Under the pieces are notes generated by a model. That model was not told where the DNA came from. It saw nothing but the letters and a program-made list of their open reading frames with translations, and did not search any database. The position numbers were made by a program, and so were the translations under genes. A stretch of 64,000 nucleotides of DNA from Oceanobacillus oncorhynchi. GTDB taxonomy: Bacteria; Bacillota; Bacilli; Bacillales; Amphibacillaceae. Numbering within the stretch: the stretch's first letter is position 1; every line of letters begins with the position of its first letter. The stretch spans positions 3,162,001 through 3,226,000 of the forward strand of contig NZ_CDGG01000001.1 in assembly GCF_000821065.1 (NCBI RefSeq), written 5' to 3'. Below, in pieces: positions 25,267 through 33,690 of this stretch.

Positions 25267-26727
25267 TTGACACAGACAACAGTAGAAACATTAAAAAATT
25301 ATGTAGGCGGAAAATGGATCGAAGCGAAAACAGCAAAAACAGAAGAGGTAGTGAACCCGGCGACAGGAGAAGTGCTTGCTCACGTGCCGTTATCTACTTT
25401 AGAGGATATTAATTATGCAATAGAAACAGCTGCAGAGGCATTTGAAACCTGGAAAGAAATTCCGGTACCAAAACGTGCCCGGATTCTATTTAAATACCAG
25501 CAGCTTCTTGTTGATAATCATGAGGAACTGGCAAAGCTGATCACTCTTGAAAATGGTAAAAACTTTGCGGAAGCGTATGGAGAAGTACAAAGAGGAATCG
25601 AAAATGTAGAATTCGCAACAGGAGCGCCGTCATTGATGATGGGAGAGCAGCTTGCTTCGATTGCAACAGAGTTGGAATCCGGATTATACCGTTATCCAAT
25701 CGGAGTTATTGGAGGAATCACACCGTTTAATTTTCCAATGATGGTGCCGTGCTGGATGTTTCCGATGGCGATTGCGACTGGAAATACGTTTGTAATGAAG
25801 CCTTCTGAACGGACACCGCTGCTTGCCAATCGTTTAGCGGAATTACTGGAAGAAGCTGGTCTCCCGGGCGGTGTGTTCAATATTGTTCACGGCGCACACG
25901 ATGTCGTAAACGGATTATTAGATCATCCGCAAGTGGCAGGGATTTCATTTGTCGGTTCGCAGCCGGTGGCCGAGTATGTCTACAAGCGCGGGACGGATAA
26001 TTTAAAACGGGTACAGGCTTTGGCAGGCGCAAAGAATCATTCGATTGTTCTGCAGGATGCCAACCTGGATAATGCTACAACACAAATTATGAATGCGGCA
26101 TTTGGTTCGGCTGGCGAGCGCTGTATGGCAGCTTCTGTAGTAGCAGTAGAGGACAGCGTTGCAGATGAATTTATCAAGCTTTTGACACAAAAAGCCAATG
26201 GAATTCAAATTGGTAATGGTTTAGATGAAGGAATTTTCCTTGGACCAGTGATACGTGACAAGCATAAAGAACGTACGTTAAGCTATATCGAAGCTGGACA
26301 AGAAGAAGGGGCTAATCTGGTCCGGGATGGCCGAAAAGATGAAGCTGTGAAGGAAAAAGGCTATTTTGTCGGTCCGACCATTTTTGATCAAGTTACTTCG
26401 GAAATGAAGATATGGCAGGATGAGATTTTTGCGCCTGTATTATCTATCGCTCGTGTGAAGGATTTAAGTGAAGCAATTGAACTGTCTAATCAATCACGCT
26501 TTGCGAATGGAGCATGTATTTTTACCAGAGATGGGGGAAGCGTCCGTCAATTTCGGGAAACCATTCATGCAGGAATGCTTGGTGTGAATATTGGTGTACC
26601 GGCGCCAATGGCATTTTTCCCCTTCTCCGGGTGGAAGGATTCGTTTTATGGGGATTTACATGCCAATGGGAAAGACGGGTTACATTTCTATACGAGAAAG
26701 AAAGTTATTACGACGAAATGGGTGTAA
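25267..26727 (+). CDS. (Methyl)malonate-semialdehyde dehydrogenase, CoA-acylating type
   Basis: A 486-residue aldehyde dehydrogenase, the length of IolA/MmsA. TTG 25267 follows ACAGGAGGT. Diagnostic features are the catalytic Cys in [12 protein letters not shown] (Cys ~285), the substrate loop [18 protein letters not shown], and the C-terminal [20 protein letters not shown] that separates MmsA/IolA from ordinary ALDHs. It converts malonate semialdehyde (or methylmalonate semialdehyde) with CoA and NAD to acetyl-CoA (or propionyl-CoA) plus CO2. Last gene of the sigma-54 operon. Confidence 0.93.
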   Translation: MTQTTVETLKNYVGGKWIEAKTAKTEEVVNPATGEVLAHVPLSTLEDINYAIETAAEAFETWKEIPVPKRARILFKYQQLLVDNHEELAKLITLENGKNFAEAYGEVQRGIENVEFATGAPSLMMGEQLASIATELESGLYRYPIGVIGGITPFNFPMMVPCWMFPMAIATGNTFVMKPSERTPLLANRLAELLEEAGLPGGVFNIVHGAHDVVNGLLDHPQVAGISFVGSQPVAEYVYKRGTDNLKRVQALAGAKNHSIVLQDANLDNATTQIMNAAFGSAGERCMAASVVAVEDSVADEFIKLLTQKANGIQIGNGLDEGIFLGPVIRDKHKERTLSYIEAGQEEGANLVRDGRKDEAVKEKGYFVGPTIFDQVTSEMKIWQDEIFAPVLSIARVKDLSEAIELSNQSRFANGACIFTRDGGSVRQFRETIHAGMLGVNIGVPAPMAFFPFSGWKDSFYGDLHANGKDGLHFYTRKKVITTKWV

Positions 26728-26739
26728 GGAGAAAGAGAG

Positions 26740-26771
26740 GTCGCTGTATTTTTGCAGCGGCTTCTTTTTTT
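26740..26771 (+). terminator. Terminator of the sigma-54 operon
   Basis: GTCGCTG pairs with CAGCGGC (one G-U), followed by a T-rich run. Confidence 0.75.
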
Positions 26772-26847
26772 TGTTTGTAAGCAAGCTTCTAGTCATCAAA
26801 TAAGTAAAATAGATTTTATAATTTTTAAAATAGTATATTGCAAAGCT

Positions 26848-26884
26848 AACTTATCTGATGTATATTATATTCATCAGATAAGTT
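26848..26884 (+). promoter_or_regulatory. Perfect 13-bp dyad, GntR operator
   Basis: AACTTATCTGATG, 11-bp AT spacer, CATCAGATAAGTT. It lies directly before the GntR-family gene and overlaps its likely leader, so it is a strong candidate autoregulatory operator for the downstream operon. Confidence 0.8.
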
Positions 26885-26900
26885 GAGAGGAGGTATCTTT

Positions 26901-27560
26901 TTGAGAGGGAATTTTAACACAGTATACGATAAATTAAAAGACGAAATTATGAGCGGAAGTCTTGAGGAAGGCACAAAGTTACTTTCTTTGGCTAAGTTAT
27001 CTGATAAGTATGATGTTGGCGTGTCTACTGTCAGAGAGGTATTGAGAGCGCTGCAAAGCCAGTCTTTTGTTAAAATCGAGCAAGGAAGAGGCACATTTGT
27101 TACATACGATGCAAAAAGAAGCAATGACTCTATATCGAAATCAGAAGTAAGAGATTTAATGGATTTAACCAGTTTTAGAACAATGGTGGAACCTTCTTTT
27201 GCTGGAATTGCTGCAGTACAAGCATTTCAATTTGAGATTGATTTAATTGTTGAGTCAGCAAATAAGATGGCGGAGTTAGCTAAAAAAGGAGAAGACACCA
27301 AAGAAGAGGATTTAACTTTTCATCTATTAATAGCTAAAGCAACGCATAATGCTTATACGATAAAATTTTATGAGGATTTTCAAGAGCAGTTATCGATGGG
27401 AAGAAAACATACCAATGTTCCAGGAATGATTGAAAAGGCAGCACATTATCATTTGATGATAGCGGAAGCAATCAGAACTAGAAATAGCAGTCAGGCAAAG
27501 ATGTACATGCAGGCGCATATGGAATCAAATGAAGAATTAGCTTTAAATTTGTTATTCTAA
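26901..27560 (+). CDS. GntR-family (FadR/FCD) repressor of the sugar-acid operon
   Basis: About 219 residues. TTG 26901 fits the AGAGGAGGT at 26885; the upstream TTG 26883 would overlap the ribosome site. The N-terminal winged helix has the GntR pattern LSKYDVGVSTVREVLRALQSQ with the wing IEQGRGTFV. The C-terminal helical domain (~80-215) has the metal-binding residues expected of FCD, including His in DLTFHLLIAKATHN and HYHLMIAEAI. It probably releases the dyad at 26848 on binding a sugar acid. Confidence 0.9.
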   Translation: MRGNFNTVYDKLKDEIMSGSLEEGTKLLSLAKLSDKYDVGVSTVREVLRALQSQSFVKIEQGRGTFVTYDAKRSNDSISKSEVRDLMDLTSFRTMVEPSFAGIAAVQAFQFEIDLIVESANKMAELAKKGEDTKEEDLTFHLLIAKATHNAYTIKFYEDFQEQLSMGRKHTNVPGMIEKAAHYHLMIAEAIRTRNSSQAKMYMQAHMESNEELALNLLF

Positions 27561-27593
27561 ATTTCTTAATTTTTAACAACGAGGTGAACTGTT

Positions 27594-29270
27594 TTGAAAA
27601 GGGTTACATCATATGGAGACAAAGGATTTAGTGAGTATATAAAAATGGCGTTTCAAAGAAATCTTGGATATGACGAGAATGATTATAATAAGCCTATTAT
27701 TGGGATATGTAATACGTTTAGTGAAATCAACAGATGTCATGCACATTTAAAACCGATAATTAATTCTATAAAAAATGGAATTTTAATGGCAGGAGGGATT
27801 CCTCTTGAATTTCCAACGATTTCTGTTGGAGAAATGTTTACCAGTCCTACTACGATGCTGTATAGAAATCTAGTAGCGATGGACACGGAAGAAATGATAA
27901 GTGCACAGCCTATTGATGGTGTTGTTCTTATTGGAGGCTGTGACAAAATGGCCCCAGGACAATTGATGGGAGCTTTTAGTGCCAATAAACCTGCCATTCT
28001 ATTTACTGGAGGTCCGATGGAAAATGGTGAATATAAAGGGAAGACTCTGGGAGCCTGCAGTGACTGTAGACATTATTGGCAAGAATACAAGGCAGGGACA
28101 ATCTCGGAGAAAGAATTATCCGAGATAAATGCCCAATTAGCTCCAACAAATGGACATTGTATGGTCATGGGATCAGCGAGTACGATAGCTGCTTGTTCAG
28201 AGGCATTAGGCATCATGCTTCCAGGGAGCTCTACTCCTCCAGCTACAGTGAATGAACGATTAAGAATGGCAAAAGAAACAGGAAAAGCTATCGTTAATTT
28301 AGTGGAAAAAGATATAAAACCTGCCGATTTTATTACGAAAAATTCATTTGAAAACGCTATCACCACTTTAATGACAGTAGGCGGTTCAACCAATACGGTT
28401 ATACATTTAATAGCAATAGCTAAAAGACTTGGGATTGATTTAACATTAGATGACTTTGAAAAAATATCGCAAAGAACTCCGATATTAGCTAATTTAAGAC
28501 CGGCAGGAGAATTCCAAATGCAAGAATTTTATCATGCGGGAGGCGTTTCTGCATTATTAACAGAGTTAAAACAGCTGCTGCATTTAGAAGAATTAACGGT
28601 TTCGAATAAAACGCTTGGAGAAAATATTGAAGGTGCAGAAGTAATAGAAGAATATAGAAAGATAATTAAACCATTTCATAAGCCGCTTTATAAAAATGGA
28701 GGGATTAAATTATTAAAAGGGAATCTAGTACCTTCCGGGGCAATTATAAAGCCCAAAGCAATAGCAAACCCTAAATTAATGAAGCATACTGGAAAAGCTA
28801 TCATATTTGATTCCATACAAGAGATGGAGGAGAAAATAAATGATGATAATTTGCAGGTAGATGAAAGCAACGTGTTGGTATTAAGAAATGCCGGACCCGT
28901 TGGTGCGCCTGGAATGCCAGAAGCGGGAGGGATCCCTATTCCCAAAAAACTTTTAAAAGAAGGAATCAGGGATATGGTTCGAATTTCAGACTGCCGGATG
29001 AGTGGAACGGCTTCCGGTACCGTGGTTCTTCATGCTGCACCTGAAGCCGCTGTTGGAGGGCCGTTAGGTCTTTTGAAAAATGGAGATAAGATACATTTGG
29101 ATATAGAAAATGGAATTCTTGAAGTACTGGTTTCTGAGGATGAATTACAAAAGAGAAAAGAGTTTTGGAAGCCTCCTGTATTTAAAGAAGGACGAGGCTA
29201 TCCCCAGTTATACAGAAATCATGTTCTTCAAGCCTCAGAGGGGTGTGATTTTGATTTTTTACTCCCTTAA
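27594..29270 (+). CDS. IlvD/Edd-family dehydratase, sugar-acid (pentonate/hexonate) type
   Basis: A 558-residue Fe-S dehydratase; TTG 27594 follows a GAGGTGAAC site. Cluster cysteines are in GICNTFSEINRCHAH, LIGGCDKMAPGQ and LGACSDCRHYW; substrate and Mg2+ motifs are NGHCMVMGSASTIAA, VGGSTNTVIHL and RISDCRMSGTASGTVVLH. The RCHAHLKP and DCRHYW signatures point to aldonate dehydratases rather than dihydroxy-acid dehydratase. Product would be a 2-keto-3-deoxy sugar acid. No aldolase or kinase for it lies nearby. Confidence 0.9.
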   Translation: MKRVTSYGDKGFSEYIKMAFQRNLGYDENDYNKPIIGICNTFSEINRCHAHLKPIINSIKNGILMAGGIPLEFPTISVGEMFTSPTTMLYRNLVAMDTEEMISAQPIDGVVLIGGCDKMAPGQLMGAFSANKPAILFTGGPMENGEYKGKTLGACSDCRHYWQEYKAGTISEKELSEINAQLAPTNGHCMVMGSASTIAACSEALGIMLPGSSTPPATVNERLRMAKETGKAIVNLVEKDIKPADFITKNSFENAITTLMTVGGSTNTVIHLIAIAKRLGIDLTLDDFEKISQRTPILANLRPAGEFQMQEFYHAGGVSALLTELKQLLHLEELTVSNKTLGENIEGAEVIEEYRKIIKPFHKPLYKNGGIKLLKGNLVPSGAIIKPKAIANPKLMKHTGKAIIFDSIQEMEEKINDDNLQVDESNVLVLRNAGPVGAPGMPEAGGIPIPKKLLKEGIRDMVRISDCRMSGTASGTVVLHAAPEAAVGGPLGLLKNGDKIHLDIENGILEVLVSEDELQKRKEFWKPPVFKEGRGYPQLYRNHVLQASEGCDFDFLLP

Positions 29271-29335
29271 GCAATAGTAATCTAGTGAATACCCTTGAAT
29301 AGAGCAGTATATAAAAGAAGGAGGATTAATATTTT

Positions 29336-30685
29336 ATGGAAAGTACTGCGTGGATTATTACGGTAGGAATACTAGCGATGGTAATATTACTTTTTCTGAT
29401 TATCAGAACAAAGCTTCAAGCCTTTTTAGCCCTGATTATAGCCAGCTTATTTGTAGGGCTAGCTGTTGGCATGCCGCCGCAGGAATTATTGGCACATATC
29501 GAAGAGGCGATGGGTGGTACGCTTGGTTTTGTGGCATTAATTATTGGAATTGGAACAATATTCGGGGAAGTATTGAGAGCATCCGGGGCATCTGAAAAAT
29601 TGGCTTTAACCTTGATGGACAAATTTGGAGAAAAGAATATTGTCTGGGCGCTAGGGGCAAGCGGATTTCTGATTTCTATAGCTGTTTTTATTGATGTTGC
29701 TATCGTCATATTGGTTCCGTTAACCTATGCCTTAGTAAGGAAATCAAAAAAATCATTACTTTATTATGGAATTCCTTTAACAGCTGGTCTTAGTGTTACG
29801 CATACGTTTATTCCTCCAACACCCGGACCTATTGCAACTGCAAGTATAATCGGTGCTGATTTGGGTTATGTCATTTTATTTGGAGTAATTGCAGGTATCC
29901 CAGCCATGATAATTGCCGGACCGCTTTTTGGAAAATTTATATCGAAAAAAATTCATGTAGATGTTCCTGAACATTTTAAAGAATCAGAGGTAAACTATGA
30001 TCCAGATAAACTGCCGGGATTTGCCGGTGTTGTTATTATGTTGATTGCACCGCTGATTTTAATTTTAGGAAATACTACGGCAGATTTATTATTGGATGAA
30101 GGGAATATAGTTAGAGAAATTCTGATGTTTATTGGAAATCCTATCATTGCCTTATTAATTGTAAGTCTTTTAACCATATGGTTATATGGAACAAGGCGAG
30201 GTTTTACTAAAGGGGAACTGCAAAAAATAACTACAAGAGCTTTAGAACCGGCAGGGATAATCATTTTGATAACTGGTGCTGGAGGAGTATTTGGACAAAC
30301 GTTGATAGCTACTGGAATTGGAGACATTCTTGCAGATTCAATGCAGCAAATTAATATGCCGATTATCTTATTCGGATTTATCACTGCAGCATTAATTCGA
30401 ATTACACAGGGATCAGGAACAGTATCAATGATTACTGCTGCCAGTCTGGTTTCACCTTTAATCCAGCATTTTGATGTCAGTGAACCAATGCTAGGATTGG
30501 TAACAATCGCAATTGCTTGTGGAGGGACTGCTTTTTCTCATGTGAATGATTCCGGTTTTTGGATGGCGAATAGATATTTTGGAATGAGTGTAGCCGACAC
30601 GTTAAAGTCTTGGACAGTTATGAAAACGTTAGTTGGATTAACTGGATTAGCAGTTGTTTTAATATTAAGTTTATTTATAAAGTAA
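29336..30685 (+). CDS. GntP-family gluconate/sugar-acid permease
   Basis: A 449-residue, 12-13 helix H+ symporter of the gluconate permease family. AGAAGGAGGA precedes ATG 29336. Signatures include FVALIIGIGTIFGEVLRASG, HTFIPPTPGPIATASIIGADLG, and RITQGSGTVSMITAASLVSP. Closer in pattern to GntP proper than the paralogue at 23908. It follows the dehydratase in the GntR-controlled operon and should import its substrate. Confidence 0.92.
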   Translation: MESTAWIITVGILAMVILLFLIIRTKLQAFLALIIASLFVGLAVGMPPQELLAHIEEAMGGTLGFVALIIGIGTIFGEVLRASGASEKLALTLMDKFGEKNIVWALGASGFLISIAVFIDVAIVILVPLTYALVRKSKKSLLYYGIPLTAGLSVTHTFIPPTPGPIATASIIGADLGYVILFGVIAGIPAMIIAGPLFGKFISKKIHVDVPEHFKESEVNYDPDKLPGFAGVVIMLIAPLILILGNTTADLLLDEGNIVREILMFIGNPIIALLIVSLLTIWLYGTRRGFTKGELQKITTRALEPAGIIILITGAGGVFGQTLIATGIGDILADSMQQINMPIILFGFITAALIRITQGSGTVSMITAASLVSPLIQHFDVSEPMLGLVTIAIACGGTAFSHVNDSGFWMANRYFGMSVADTLKSWTVMKTLVGLTGLAVVLILSLFIK

Positions 30686-30695
30686 ATATAGAGTG

Positions 30696-30746
30696 CTCCA
30701 TCGATCTTATGCCTTTTAGAAATATATAAGATGGATGGAGTTTTTA
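30696..30746 (+). terminator. Terminator of the sugar-acid operon
   Basis: CTCCATC-ATCTTAT pairs with ATAAGAT-GATGGAG around one mismatch, followed by TTTTT. Confidence 0.75.
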
Positions 30747-30797
30747 TTTAAAGAATAGGAAAGTATATAAAAAAGCTGAAGATAGCCGCTCCAACGG

Positions 30798-30973
30798 GTT
30801 TCATGGGGTGAGTAATCGCAACCCCAGAAATACACTCCGCTTTCCGTGGGCTTGAGCTCAGCCTCCTCGAAAAAAGAAGTTCGCTTTTTTCTGCGGGGTC
30901 TTCGCCCTGCGCATTCCCACAGGAGTCTCCGTGTATTTCTTCTGGGACTGCGATTACTCGTCCCGTCAAAAAC
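30798..30973. repeat. Composite inverted repeat: hairpin copies D and E around a GC-rich core
   Basis: Copy D (stem 30805-30809 / 30821-30825, plus orientation) and copy E (30944-30948 / 30960-30964, minus orientation) face each other and share the inner flank AAATACAC / GTGTATTT. The core holds CTCCGCTTTCCGTGGGC and GCATTCCCACAGGAGTC, a repeat common in Bacillaceae genomes. The whole unit of about 175 bp could fold on itself. Confidence 0.75.
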
Positions 30974-31035
30974 GTCGCTAGAATTAGCGTCATTTCTTTG
31001 TAAGAAGAAAACAAATAAACATATTTCTTCTTAGA

Positions 31036-31165
31036 TGGGAGCGGATGTTGTCGACTCCTGCGGGAAAAGCAACAGGTAGACCTGGCAGGAAGCGGTTTTC
31101 TTCCGAGGAGACTGAGCCGTTGCCCGCGGAAAGCGACTTCCCGCAGCGGACATCTCTTTAGCAAG
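31036..31165. repeat. GC-rich Bacillaceae dispersed repeat
   Basis: TCGACTCCTGCGGGAAAAG ... CTTCCGAGGAGACTGAGC ... GCCCGCGGAAAGCGACTTC: a palindromic, non-coding repeat recalled from many Oceanobacillus/Virgibacillus-type genomes. 31166-31431 shows only a small ACCAAG/CTTGGT hairpin near 31183-31206. Confidence 0.65.
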
Positions 31166-31431
31166 AACAGCTGTGTTTTAAGGACCAAGTATTCTCCTTG
31201 GTTTTTCTTATTGCTTTAAATAATAGGAATTCTTTTTTGCCTCTACTTTTCAAAATTTATCAAGGAAAAACATCCGTAAACCTCCCGCCTCAAAATAAAG
31301 CATGAAAATAAATTTATCTTGTTGAATAGTTATCTAAAAACGGAATGAGCTAGAATCTATGCATTTTAAAAAACACTATGAGATACTGTACACAGAAAAT
31401 TAGAACTATAGTTAGAAGAGGAGAGATAATC

Positions 31432-32031
31432 ATGAAAATACTATTAGTCGGAGCAACCGGATCCATCGGAGAAGTAGCGTATGAAGAATTAAAGGACGAT
31501 GCAGAAATCATCCAAGCCAGCCGGAATTCTTCAGAATATCCAGTAGATATTACTTCAGAAGAGAGCATCAGAGCGCTTTTTGAAAAGGTAGGACAGGTGG
31601 ATGGCATCATTTGCGCTGCAGGTTCGGCCCATTTTGCCACAGTGGATGAACTGACACCGGAACAGAATATGATTGCGGTAAACAGCAAGCAGCTGGGACA
31701 GGTAAATGTAGTATTAATCGGTTTACATTATCTGAGAGATAACGGAAGCATTACGCTTACAACGGGTGTTTTGATGGATGATCCATTGAAAACTGCATCC
31801 TCATCGGCGATGGCCAATGGCGGTGTATCCGCGTTTGTTAAATCAGCAGCCATTGAAATGCCGCGTGGAATCCGGATTAATCATGTCAGTCCATCGATGC
31901 TGGAGAAATCAAAAGAAAAATATGGTAAACTATTCCAAGGGTTCGAACCTGTTTCTTCCAAACGGATTGGCTTAGCTTATCGAAAAAGTGTCTTTGGAGC
32001 GCAAACGGGTCAGGCATATAAAGTATATTAA
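31432..32031 (+). CDS. Short-chain dehydrogenase-like protein lacking YxxxK
   Basis: A 199-residue Rossmann protein (Lin1944-like SDR type). ATG 31432 has AGAGGAGAG upstream. The NAD(P) motif is LLVGATGSIG, and IICAAGSAHF corresponds to the NNAG strand. Where classical SDRs have YxxxK, this one reads SSAMANGGVSAFVKSA, without the Tyr, so catalysis must differ or be lost. C-terminal PRGIRINHVSPSML is typical. 65 bp upstream of the symporter gene; probably co-transcribed. Confidence 0.82.
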   Translation: MKILLVGATGSIGEVAYEELKDDAEIIQASRNSSEYPVDITSEESIRALFEKVGQVDGIICAAGSAHFATVDELTPEQNMIAVNSKQLGQVNVVLIGLHYLRDNGSITLTTGVLMDDPLKTASSSAMANGGVSAFVKSAAIEMPRGIRINHVSPSMLEKSKEKYGKLFQGFEPVSSKRIGLAYRKSVFGAQTGQAYKVY

Positions 32032-32047
32032 CCGATTTTCTGGTGCG

Positions 32048-32078
32048 GGGCCTAAAATGGATTCTAGTTTTTAGGCCC
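32048..32078 (+). other. Intercistronic hairpin between SDR and symporter genes
   Basis: GGGCCTAAAA, 11-nt loop, TTTTAGGCCC, 19 bp before the symporter start and without a T-run. More likely an mRNA-processing or attenuating structure than a terminator. Confidence 0.5.
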
Positions 32079-32096
32079 GTGAACAAGGGGGATAAC

Positions 32097-33575
32097 ATGG
32101 GTGAATTTATAGGGCGATTAAACGATATTGTATGGAGTCCAGCGTTGGTTATTTTTATTCTGGCACTGGGATTGTTTTTCTCCATAGCAACGCGTTTCAT
32201 TCATTTTCGATATATTAAGGACATGTTTAAACTGACATTTACTGGCGGAAAGTCGGAGGCAGGTATTTCTTCGTTTCAAGCATTATCGATGTCGATTGGA
32301 AGCAGAATTGGTATTGGTAATATAGCCGGTGTAGCGACTGCAATCACATTAGGGGGTCCGGGAGCTGTATTCTGGATGTGGATTTTGGCTTTTTTCTCTG
32401 CCAGTATTGCTTTTATGGAAACCACGCTTGCACAGATTTATAAAGTGAAGCAGGATGGGGAATACCGCGGAGGCGTCCCGTATTATATTGGTAAAGGGTT
32501 AAAGAAAGAATGGTTTGCTGTCATTTTTGCAGCCGTGACCATGGTTTCTATGACGATTCTTGTCCCGGGGATTCAAGTAAATACTATAGCGCTTTCTCTT
32601 GATGACGCATTTGGTATAGCTCCGGCAATAACAGGTATATTACTCGTGATTTTACTGGCTGTTGTTATTTTTGGAGGGGTAAAAAGAATTGCAAAAACGG
32701 CGGAGACGATTGTTCCAGTTATGGCAATTGGTTATATCGGCGTATGTGTTGTTATTTTAGCTGTTAATTTCACATCCATACCAGATGTACTTTCATTAAT
32801 TGTTTCCAGCGCAATCAATCCAAGTGCAACATTTGGCGGAATCATAGGTTCAGCAATCGCCTGGGGCGTACAAAGAGGAGCCTTTTCGAATGCCGCCGGC
32901 TTTGGAAGTGAAACCTTTGAAACAGGAGCAGCAGAAGTTTCCCATCCTGTTAAACAAGGATTAGTGCAGGCATTATCCGTGTATATCACCACCCTGGTTA
33001 TTTGTTCTGCTACAGCATTTATGGTCTTGATTACTGGTATGTATAATGTTCAGCTGGATGATGGCACGATGGTTGAGAACAATATTGGTGCTGTGGAAGC
33101 AGGTTCCAACAACGTTCAATTAAGCGTTGAAACGATTTTACCGGGATTAGGGGGACCTTTCGTTGCTGTTGCGATCTTCTTCTTTGCATTTACCAGTTTG
33201 ATTACGTACTCCTATAAAGCGGAAACCAGTCTGGCCTATCTTAACAGTAACCGTAAAAAAAAGCTGCAGTGGCCATTAACTGTCTTGAAATGCGGCCTGT
33301 TAGTCACCGTTTTTTATAATAGTACAAATTCAGCTGCCCTGGCATGGAGTTTTGGCGACTTAGGGTTTGGGGTCATGGCTTGGTTAAACATGATAGCATT
33401 GCTATTTCTGACAAAACCAGTCTTAAAGGCCGTAAAGGATTATGATGTGCAGAAAAAACAAGGAAAAGATCCAGTATTTGATTCGTTGAAAGCTGGAATT
33501 AAAAATGCAGATTTTTGGGAACCGGAACAAGAGGAAAGTGTGCAGCCGGCTAAAAAAGAACGAAAAGTTATTTAG
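32097..33575 (+). CDS. Sodium:alanine (AGCS-family) symporter 1
   Basis: A 492-residue Na+-coupled amino-acid symporter with about 11 helices. ATG 32097 follows AAGGGGGATAAC. AGCS signatures: FQALSMSIGSRIGIGNIAGVATAI, GGPGAVFWMWILAFFSA, and AFSNAAGFGSETFETGAAEVSHP. C-terminus VFDSLKAGIKNADFWEPEQEE is shared with the paralogue at 34452. Transports alanine, glycine or a related amino acid. Paired with an upstream SDR and followed by a cre-like box. Confidence 0.94.
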   Translation: MGEFIGRLNDIVWSPALVIFILALGLFFSIATRFIHFRYIKDMFKLTFTGGKSEAGISSFQALSMSIGSRIGIGNIAGVATAITLGGPGAVFWMWILAFFSASIAFMETTLAQIYKVKQDGEYRGGVPYYIGKGLKKEWFAVIFAAVTMVSMTILVPGIQVNTIALSLDDAFGIAPAITGILLVILLAVVIFGGVKRIAKTAETIVPVMAIGYIGVCVVILAVNFTSIPDVLSLIVSSAINPSATFGGIIGSAIAWGVQRGAFSNAAGFGSETFETGAAEVSHPVKQGLVQALSVYITTLVICSATAFMVLITGMYNVQLDDGTMVENNIGAVEAGSNNVQLSVETILPGLGGPFVAVAIFFFAFTSLITYSYKAETSLAYLNSNRKKKLQWPLTVLKCGLLVTVFYNSTNSAALAWSFGDLGFGVMAWLNMIALLFLTKPVLKAVKDYDVQKKQGKDPVFDSLKAGIKNADFWEPEQEESVQPAKKERKVI

Positions 33576-33580
33576 TGTAT

Positions 33581-33594
33581 TGTAAGCGTTTGCT
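33581..33594 (+). promoter_or_regulatory. cre-like CcpA site
   Basis: TGTAAGCGTTTGCT, immediately after the symporter 1 stop and ahead of the second SDR gene. The same 14 bases recur at 35927. Confidence 0.6.
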
Positions 33595-33690
33595 GGTTGG
33601 CCCAGTTTAGTTTAATGGTGTCTTTAGATTCTTTTGGGGCAGGTTAAGAAAGCATACGGGTTCATTCGGTTTTTAGGAGTGGTCGATTTT

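Noticed and set aside
30748-31188. Minus-strand ORF of 146 codons over the repeats
   Set aside because: It lies entirely in palindromic repeat sequence; the reading frame is a by-product of GC-rich repeats.
32048-32078. Intercistronic hairpin as a riboswitch
   Set aside because: A single simple stem-loop with no conserved aptamer core and no alternative terminator.
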